Shown here: piece after piece, positions 58,001 through 64,000 of the stretch
Layout: every line of letters begins with the position of its first letter
Numbering within the stretch: position 1 is the first letter of the stretch
Source of the DNA: Corbicula japonica
Taxonomy: Eukaryota > Mollusca > Bivalvia > Venerida > Cyrenidae
DNA: 64,000 nucleotides
NCBI GenBank assembly: GCA_038501625.1
Contig: JAZAYU010000116.1
Coordinates: 558,001 to 622,000 of the forward strand
Reading direction: 5' to 3'
Notes under the pieces: generated by a model
Told to the model about the DNA's origin: nothing
Seen by the model: the letters and a program-made list of their open reading frames with translations, nothing else
Databases searched by the model: none
Position numbers and translations under genes: made by a program

Positions 58001-61000
58001 CTAATTTTTTAAGGTGATGCGCAATGTGCGGCCGGGGATGTATGAATACCAGATGGAGAGGTATATGTTTTTACCTTTAAATATGAAAACTTATGTCTCA
58101 ATGGCAAATTAATGCCGACTGTTAATGGATGACTTATATCCAGTGATTAGGGAGTAAATGAAAGTCAGGTGAATATGTTCCGTAAGATACCAGACTATTA
58201 ACCCTTTTCTCCATATATACACCTTTTTACACATGTGTGACCAGGTAGATCCTGATCAGCCGGCACGTGTGCTGTCTGATCAGGATCTGCACTGGTCGCT
58301 TTTTGGTCAGAAATAACCTAATAAATCAAATAGCAAACAATGCAGATCCTGATCAGACGGCAAGTATGTGCTGGCTGATCTGGATCTACACTGTTCGCCC
58401 ATGCCATAAAGGTGTGTATGGAGGAAAGGGTTAACCCTACACCTTTACCTTTAATGAGACAGAGTATGCGGCAGACAGAAATCATCTGCACCAACAACTG
58501 TTTCTTACACCAAGAACACAGTTATTGTTTTTGAGTTATGCCTAATTGATAAAGGGCCATGGTTCTTAGATACTACACTTTGCCTTATTGAGATGTATAC
58601 TTGTGTAGTTATGGTTTGGATGTTATATGTTGGTATATAATGTCAAAGACTGGCCTGTTGCTGTTGACTAGATATCTTATTTTTATTTGCTTTTGATTAT
58701 CTCAAACAAGTTCTATCAAATAATATGAATAGTGATAGGAACTGCTTCCTGTTTTGAAACCTCTGTCTGAGCTGCTCCATTTGACTGAAGTTCAAAACTG
58801 CACAGTATATAGTGATGTACACACACTAAAGTGAGAACTGTATTGAAAGTGTTATATTTAGCACAGTTTTAGCTGTTCTCTGGAAGTGCCATCAGCATGG
58901 GTGCTTTGTTTGCTGTTAGATCACATTTTAGATATTTCTAAATGGATTCTAGTGAATTTACTACATCAGATGGAACTCATAGACCATAATTTATAGCTCG
59001 TGCATGACATTTGGCAAACTAATGGTCCTTTATTACTTTAAAAGTTTTATTATGGTCCTTCATTTCTTTAAAAGTTTGCATTAAAGGCTTTATATAATAA
59101 TATAATAAATGCTACTAGTTAACATCTAAACAATGTATTTTTGCTTGTGGCCATGACACTTCTGACATCACAAATTCCAGGGCTGAAGGTTATAAAACTG
59201 AGATTGGAAACCAGTCCTAAATCTTAAGCAGTTGCCATTTCAGCCAATCAGGCCCCATGATTATAAAACTTTTTTCATGCTCAACTCAATTCTGTGCTCA
59301 AACTTAAAATGTCTAAAACATTAACCGTCTTCATAAATAAGGAATAACTATCTGTTCAACAGTTGTTGTTGAGGACAATTTTGTCATATATTCAGTTTAA
59401 AATGTTTTATCTTATATAATGAACAGAAACGAAGCCATCAAATTTTCATGCTCAAATCGAGTCGAGCATGAACAAAGTTTTATAATCACGGGGCCTGATG
59501 CTTGAGATATGAGACTGGTTTTTAAGCTCAGTTTTATAACCTTGGGCACAGAGCTCATTTGGTGAAATAGATTTCTATCCAATCTAAAGGGAATGTTGTT
59601 CTTTTACATAGGCTTATTTAGAATTCTTTTACATTATCTATTGTGATACTTGAATTTGCTGGAGCTTTGATATTTTATTTTTCCTTATCTTTAGGTTAGT
59701 GCTTTAAGGAGCTTTTGAACAGTGATATATCTTAACCCTTTACTCAATAGATACACCTTTTTTGTGTGGGCGAACAGTTTAGTGCCTCTGATCAGGATCT
59801 AAACTGTTCGCTTTTTTATTTGTTAGGTTATTTCTGACCAATATGCAACCAGTGTAGATCCTGATCAGATGGCATGGATGTGCCAGCTGATCTAGATCTA
59901 CACTGGTCACACATCCCTGAAAATGTGTATATATGGAGGAGAGGGTTAAATTTATAGATTGATTTCGTTTTATATCTATTTCAGTATGTTTAAGAACCAC
60001 TGTTATCTGTATGGAGGGTGTCGCCAGCTAGCCTGGGGTAATGGTGTCTGTTGTAGGTATGTCTCTGCACACATTATAATTGTTGTACGTTTATGATTTC
60101 AGCATGTTTCACCACTACTGCTATTTCCAAGGTGGATTGCGACATCTCTCCTACACATGCATTTGTGGCAGGTACTGTTAAACATTTTGTTTTTCAGTCT
60201 AAATGTTCTCACCATTCAGTGTCTGATTGTGTTGAAAAAATTGATGGTCTACTGAGAGGCCAGCATCTCGAATTTTATTATCTTTTATTGACTTGACACT
60301 GATTAGATGACATAGAAAAAAACAGTGCTTTACCCCTTGTGACTCACAAATTTATAATTATTCCTTTACTCAATATATAAGTATTTTTACACATGTGCAC
60401 AAGCTTAGACCTGTATCAGCTGGCATATCTGATCTGGATCTGCACTGGTCACATATTGGTCATTAAAACATAGTAAATCAAAAAGCAAATACGTAGGTTG
60501 CACTTGATGTGCTGGCTGATCTGGATCTACACTGTTTGCTCATGCACTACAGATGTATCTATGGAGTAAAGGATTAAGAAATGTATTTATATGTTTTCAT
60601 GCCAATTGACCAAACAAAAAATTGGGAGATAAAATTAGTTATCTTACTCCATATGTGTATTTTCAGTGGTGACAATGCATCGGTGTTGCATTACGGACAC
60701 GCTGGTGCTCCCAACAGTAAACAGCTACATGATGGAGATATGTGGTAAGGAATATTTTACCTTTATGTAGTACCTTTGAAGAATTTCAAGATTTTAAAAC
60801 AGTATTTTGTTAATTTGTATATTTTTTCCATTCTTAGTCTTGCTATGGTTTTTAATGTAATATTTTGTTTTACATTACATAAAGATCTTGATATTTGTCA
60901 AGATGAGAGGTCTGCAAGATACAATTCTGCAGCAAAATGTTACTTCACTTGTATTTAACAGTATATGACTGAAAATATGGTACCTAAATAATGAATATGT

Positions 61001-63313
61001 TGATGGGGATTAAATGACTTGCAGCCTGCTGGACATGGGAGGGGAGTACTACTGCTACGCCTCGGACATCACATGTTCTTACCCATGTAATGGCAAGTTC
61101 ACCGACAAACAAAAGGGTATTTACAATGCAGTACTGAAAGCTAGTCGGGCTGTTATGGCTGCTGTCAAACCAGGTAAATCTGTTCATTAAGTATTATGAC
61201 TGCTGTTAAACTGGAAAATATGTGAACTAGATTGTTAAAACTTCTGTTTAACACACTTAATCTGTAATCTATGTCATTATGGCTGCTTTCAAAGTTGATT
61301 CCTGAGAATGATATAGTTTAGATTTGAGACTGGTCTCCAATCTCAGTTTTAAGATCTTCCTGTTTGCTGAAAGAGCTAAGAGGGTCGCCATGTTTCAGGT
61401 GTATCATGGGTAGAGATGCACAAGTTGGCAGAGCGTGTACAGTTAGAGGAGCTCGTCAAGCTTGGATTGTTACAGGGCAATGTAGACGACATGATGAACG
61501 TGCGACTGGGCGCCATTTTTATGCCACATGGACTTGGTCATTTTATGGGCATAGACACCCATGATGTTGGTGGCTATCCAGAGGTAAGAACAACTGAATT
61601 TTAATACAACCCACAAAACATAGATACTGGCATCTTTACATCAATGTTTTGGTCTTTTTGAAAGGACTCTAGTTTTTTTAAATTCTACACTTTACCAATG
61701 TTCTGACTACACCGATCATATTATTTTATTAAAGTTCTCAAGAAACAGTAACACAATTTCAAAACTGTTTGCTAAAACACTAAATTTGTGTTATAGTGAA
61801 CATATTTTAATTTCTCAGCTTGGATTCAGAATATACTTAGCAGACTTGAAACATAATAAGATACATCATTTTTGCAACTTTTTAAATAATTATCATTCAA
61901 TTTCGTTCATGCATTTGGAAACCACTGACATTTAATCTAGGTTGGGGTAAAAAACTAAAGTTACAAAATCTTTAATAGCGGGTATGTTCTCTGAAAGTTT
62001 ATGTTTCTTTATTTAAATATGGATTCTTGAGTAATTTTGAACAAGTCTATGCAATTCTGCAATAATTTGATTGATACCGTTAATTGGGTTTTTTTGGCCT
62101 TGGTTAATAATTGGCCTAATTGGCCACCCTAATGAAAAGGCCAAAATTAAACACACCAAAATATATCACAAGTGAAAATTAAGCCCAGGTAGTGCAAACA
62201 CAACAATTATTTTCACAGTTCGCTGACGTTGATCCCTATTTATCGCTTATAAAAACAACTCAATAAATATCATGATTTTAAATTTCAATTAGTTGATTTA
62301 AGTTTGTTGGATAATTGTTTATTGCAATAAATATTGTGAAAGTGTGAGATTGGTTTTAGTGTCTTAAATATCATATCGTTATTTGCATTATACTCATACA
62401 ATTTTATGCATTTTAGATTTATATTTCTGAACGTGAAGTGTATTTTTGTATTCAAAATAATAATATAAATAATTTTGAAGTCTTTTGTTACTTTCTCCTA
62501 TATGCATCGTTTATAAATATGTCTAAGATAAATGCCGACCAATCTGATAAATTAGCGGAGATGACATGACAAAATAATGTATGTGTTTATTTTTCGCCAC
62601 ACAATGATAAATGGCCAAAATTAAACTGGCCAAAATAAAACACAGGCACTTTGGGCCAAAATGGCCAAAATTTGACGATGCCAAAATATCCCAATTTACG
62701 GTAGTTGTTACAAGGAAGATTTTTCACCAGTTCTAGCTGGTTTCAGTAGACTATACAAAATCTAAGGTCGATTATGTGACTTTATCCTCACCTTGATTAA
62801 ATGTCTCTTTTTTATGAACGCAATAGGGGATTATGATGGCAGTTTCATAAAAAGAAGTAAAAATGATTCATCTTATTAGGTTTCAAATGTGAAGAGTGTA
62901 CCACAATTCCATGCAGGAAATTGATAATTTTATGACCAGAGTAGTTAGAACATTGGATAAGTGTGAGATAATTTATATTCAATATATTTTATGTTAAATG
63001 TATTATTTATTGATGTTAAATACATGCTGAAAAACTTATTTTTTGTTTTGCTCATATCAAATGTTAGACCAATTATCCAGTTCAATAGAATAAATGTTAT
63101 TAAGTTTGATATTTTTTGTGGTTATTTGAATATTGCAAGAAAATTTAATATTAAAATTAATTTCATTTGTTTTTTCTTTAAAATTAGCTGATTTGTGTGT
63201 TACAGGGTACAGAGAGAATAAACGAGCCTGGTTTAAGGTCACTGAGAACAGCTAGGACTCTTGAGAACAGAATGGTTCTCACCATTGAACCCGGGCTTTA
63301 CTTTATTAATGTC
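46021..63313 (+). CDS. PEPD: PEPD, Xaa-Pro dipeptidase (prolidase), 5' 14 exons, 3' end outside window
   Basis: Exons: 46021-46040, 48597-48780, 51280-51407, 52039-52102, 53433-53480, 54245-54306, 55027-55071, 55376-55451, 58014-58060, 60103-60171 (or alternative 59985-60056), 60667-60744, 61025-61173, 61399-61583, 63206-63313. Frames join perfectly for 421 codons, against 493 in human; the final part with the last metal ligand is beyond the edge. Prolidase is a cytosolic, manganese-dependent homodimer that splits X-Pro dipeptides. Visible are the N-terminal domain ([29 protein letters not shown]) and the pita-bread fold with metal ligands Asp in LLDMGGEYY, Asp in ASDITC, His in [10 protein letters not shown] and Glu in LTIEPGLYF. 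All visible catalytic positions are intact. The start ATG gives a 7-residue leader encoded by a 20 nt first exon. Confidence 0.94.
46142..46536. mobile_element. 395 bp terminal-inverted-repeat element in PEPD intron 1
   Basis: Terminal inverted repeats of 32 bp (46142-46173 and 46505-46536, one mismatch; AGGTGCTTGGAAGACGGA at the outer end). The interior holds a C9-10/A8 run, a perfect 41 bp inverted repeat, and a segment starting TGGTCCATAACTT that also occurs inside the element at 49166-50927. Confidence 0.75.
46300..46392. repeat. Perfect 41 bp inverted repeat
   Basis: 46300-46340 and 46352-46392 are exact inverted copies (41 of 41) separated by 11 nt. It lies in PEPD intron 1 inside the 46142-46536 element. 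Confidence 0.95.
46714..47588. mobile_element. MULE-like element with 9 bp target duplication
   Basis: The word TTCCCCAAA flanks both sides (46705-46713 and 47589-47597), a 9 bp target duplication. Ends are GGAAGTGT and its inverse, and both sides carry a nearby CGGTC(A/G)AGGAGAC copy in opposite orientation. A 9 bp duplication fits Mutator-like elements. No coding region is seen, so it is non-autonomous. Confidence 0.7.
49166..50927 (+). mobile_element. Helentron-type non-autonomous element (HINE family C)
   Basis: The left end is a hairpin AGCTCGCCTATTC-GAA-GAATAGGTGAGCT. CTATTCGA (49173-49180) is inverted at 50887-50894, just before a 3' hairpin GCTGTC-tcctct-GACAGC (50903-50920) and the terminus TCTTGTT. 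These are the features known for non-autonomous Helentrons: subterminal inverted repeats, a 3' stem-loop and a T-rich insertion site. It contains family D nested at 49551-50511. Confidence 0.65.
49551..50511 (+). mobile_element. Helentron-type element with 151 bp tandem units (HINE family D)
   Basis: ATACGCCC (49551-49558) is inverted at 50478-50485. A short stem TGTC-agttt-GGCA (50490-50502) and CTCTTGTTT close the element. The core has five units starting CTCTCTAAGTC at 49655, 49806, 49957, 50108 and 50259, exactly 151 bp apart. A (GGCGGGC)-type run near 49590-49640 precedes them. ORFs across the units are repeat artefacts. Confidence 0.7.
52678..52889. repeat. Family M copy, PEPD intron 4
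   Basis: TTTAACCCTTTCTTCCATAA at the left, TATGGAGGAAAGGATTAAA at the right, GATCCTGATCAGATGGCAC inside. Confidence 0.8.
53340..53391 (+). repeat. Solo 3' end of HINE family C
   Basis: The hairpin GCTGTC-tcctct-GACAGC followed by TCTTGTT matches the 3' terminus of the 49166-50927 element; only the terminal part is present. It lies in PEPD intron 4. Confidence 0.6.
53930..54115. repeat. Family M fragment, PEPD intron 5
   Basis: GTGTAGATCCTGATTAGTGG and GTGTAGATTCTGATCAGAAG flank the middle; ends are worn. Confidence 0.6.
54786..54886. repeat. Foldback family P, diverged copy
   Basis: Carries GCCATTTCAGCCAATCATAT and ATGCTTGAGATTTGAGA of the family core between a left CATAAAACTAAGATTGGAGAC and a right TTAGTTTTATTATC. 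PEPD intron 6. Confidence 0.7.
56166..57125. mobile_element. Insertion splitting the 58 bp array, with foldback left end
   Basis: Unrelated sequence interrupts the minisatellite between CAGTACACA and ATATGGTCTAC. Near its left side lies a long hairpin (56180-56314). An inverted pair TTTTCTCACTTACT (56326-56339) and AGTAAGTGAGAAAA (57112-57125) suggests a second terminal repeat pair. There is no coding potential. The sequence includes a CG-richer tail with GTACGCGAGCACGCGG near 57030. Borders are approximate and no target duplication was identified. Confidence 0.55.
56180..56314. repeat. Long hairpin, 61 nt arms
   Basis: Left arm 56180-56240 and right arm 56254-56314 are inverted copies with only a handful of mismatches, around a 13 nt loop. 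An unusual point is that the CCCGAGGG core is the same on both arms rather than inverted. Transcribed from PEPD intron 8 it would fold into a stable double strand. Confidence 0.85.
58198..58434. repeat. Family M copy, best preserved, PEPD intron 9
   Basis: TTAACCCTTTTCTCCATATA to TATGGAGGAAAGGGTTAA, 237 bp. Internal inverted blocks GTAGATCCTGATCAGCCGGC and GCCGTCTGATCAGGATCTGC (the latter on the opposite strand) are both intact. Confidence 0.9.
59183..59545. repeat. Foldback family P copy split by another foldback element
   Basis: Left half CTGAAGGTTATAAAACTGAG to GCCAATCA (59183-59250), right half GATGCTTGAGAT to CAGTTTTATAACCTTGGGC (59497-59545). The two halves are separated by the inserted element at 59251-59495. 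Confidence 0.85.
59251..59495. mobile_element. Foldback element nested in a family P palindrome
   Basis: Terminal inverted repeats of about 33 bp with three mismatches: left GGCCCCATGATTATAAAAC, right GTTTTATAATCACGGGGCC. It sits exactly at the symmetry centre region of the host palindrome. Confidence 0.8.
59733..59946. repeat. Family M copy just before PEPD exon 10a
   Basis: TTAACCCTTTACTCAATAGA at the left, TATGGAGGAGAGGGTTAA at the right. It ends 38 bp before the exon 10a acceptor boundary. Confidence 0.85.
59985..60056 (+). CDS. PEPD: PEPD exon 10a, candidate alternative exon
   Basis: This 72 nt open segment has an acceptor TTTCAG just before it and a donor GTATGT just after. It has the same phase as exon 10b and encodes [18 protein letters not shown], then GNGVCC. 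It aligns with exon 10b ([18 protein letters not shown], then TCICG) at S-M-F, C-Y, G-G, R, L and a Cys. It has no stop and splices in frame to exons 9 and 11. It changes the position equal to human Tyr241 to Trp and the preceding RH to RQ. It may be a mutually exclusive exon or a decaying duplicate. Confidence 0.65.
60103..60171 (+). CDS. PEPD: PEPD exon 10b, canonical exon
   Basis: 69 nt encoding [18 protein letters not shown] then TCICG, very close to vertebrate prolidase in this segment. The acceptor is at 60101-60102 and the donor GTACTG at 60172. Only 46 nt (60057-60102) separate it from exon 10a. Confidence 0.9.
60360..60577. repeat. Family M copy, PEPD intron 10
   Basis: TTCCTTTACTCAATATATAA at the left, TATGGAGTAAAGGATTAA at the right, TTGGTCATTAAAACATAG in the middle. 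Confidence 0.75.
61310..61352. repeat. Solo half of foldback family P
   Basis: GATTTGAGACTGGTCTCCAATCTCAGTTTTA matches one arm only. PEPD intron 12. Confidence 0.6.
62077..62701. mobile_element. 625 bp mariner-like element in PEPD intron 13
   Basis: TA-CCGTTAATTGGG at the left, CCCAATTTACGG-TA at the right, each followed inward by TTTTTTTGGCC or its inverse. GGCCAAAAT(T) words recur near both ends. No transposase. Confidence 0.75.
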
Positions 63314-63337
63314 GTAAGTTGTTAGTTATTATTGTAC

Positions 63338-63585
63338 AGTTTATAAGTACTGTGAGCATCCAGTTCATAAGTACTGTGAGCATCCAGTTCATAAGTACTG
63401 TAAGCATCCAGTTCATAAGTACTGTGAGCATCCAGTTCATAAGTACTGTGAGCATCCAGTTCATAAGACTTAAGTACTGTAAGCATCCAGTTCATAAGTA
63501 CTGTGAGCATCCAGTTCATAAGTACTGTGAGCATCCAGTTCATAAGTACTGTGAGCATCTAGTTCATAAGTACTGTGAGCATCAA
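63338..63585. repeat. 24 bp minisatellite in PEPD intron 14
   Basis: About 10 units of GTACTGTGAGCATCCAGTTC-ATAA, starting about 25 nt after the exon 14 donor. One unit has an extra GACTTAA-type insertion. Because 24 is a multiple of three, both strands show long artificial ORFs here. Confidence 0.95.
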
Positions 63586-63632
63586 CCATCTGTCTTATTT
63601 CCCTATACAGCTACTCCCTATTGTTTCATAAC

Positions 63633-63795
63633 CCTTTTTAGATCTAGATCAGCTGGCACATCTGTTCCATCTTATCAAGATGTGCCAGCTGATTAGGATC
63701 TACACTGTTCACTTCTTGGATACCTTATGAATGAAATAGCAATCTGTGTAGATCCTGATCTGACAGCATTGATCTACAGTGTTTGTCCATGGATA
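63633..63795. repeat. Family M copy, PEPD intron 14
   Basis: AACCCTTTTTAGATCTAGATC at the left; GATGTGCCAGCTGATTAGGA and GTAGATCCTGATCTGAC inside. The right end is worn. Confidence 0.65.
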
Positions 63796-64000
63796 ACAGC
63801 AGTAGCCTGGTACACTGTATTATCAACGTACTTGTAAAAATTTACAATGATTCTTAAGAATTTCAATATCAGTTAATGACTTGAATCTGTATTTTGGTTA
63901 TACTAACTAACATTTCGATGTACTTTTTACCACGAAATGACAGAGCTCGGCATATCCAAGTCAAGACTATCAAATATGGAAATGCATGACTACATAACTT

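Noticed and set aside
59985..60171. Exon 10a/10b pair as an assembly duplication
   Set aside because: The two copies and their flanking intron sequences are strongly diverged, so a recent assembly artefact cannot explain them.
63319..63696. 125- and 78-codon ORFs with peptide repeats on both strands
   Set aside because: Produced by a 24 bp minisatellite whose period is a multiple of three.

Overview
This looks like a piece of a repeat-rich animal nuclear genome, most probably from a bivalve mollusc. It is AT-rich. Four conserved animal genes have short exons separated by long introns with GT-AG (and two GC-AG) splice sites. The introns and spacers are packed with short transposon-derived repeats, several of which carry 150-167 bp internal tandem units of the kind reported in bivalve pearl/Helentron-type elements. 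The taxon is inferred from repeat style and protein similarity recalled from memory, not from a search.

Layout. (1) 587-21457, minus strand: 12 exons of RELCH (LisH and HEAT repeat protein, formerly KIAA1468). The 3' part of the gene lies beyond the left edge. (2) 21607-33377, plus strand: complete 9-exon CDT1, the replication licensing factor, 684 codons plus stop. It sits head to head with RELCH across a 149 bp shared promoter holding an E2F-type site. Its intron 1 carries a broken hAT transposon (22487-25978). (3) 33378-41456: intergenic, repeats only. (4) 41457-44496, minus strand: complete 3-exon NUDT19, a peroxisomal CoA diphosphatase ending in S-R-L. (5) 46021-63313, plus strand: 14 exon positions of PEPD (Xaa-Pro dipeptidase, prolidase). 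The last exon or exons lie beyond the right edge.

The four genes do not form a pathway. RELCH acts at recycling endosomes and the Golgi, CDT1 in S-phase licensing, NUDT19 in peroxisomal CoA turnover and PEPD in cytosolic dipeptide breakdown. NUDT19 and PEPD are also near each other on human chromosome 19q13.11, so their head-to-head linkage here may be old.

Most unusual points: a tandem pair of alternative exons in PEPD separated by only 46 nt; a 58 bp minisatellite in PEPD intron 8 built from the end of exon 8 and its 5' splice site; a shared end structure, with compensating hairpin changes, in several unrelated-looking repeat families; perfect 67 bp and 41 bp inverted repeats; and several transposons nested inside one another with readable target-site duplications. 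All splice junctions were placed by eye from reading frame and consensus, and no transcript data were available.
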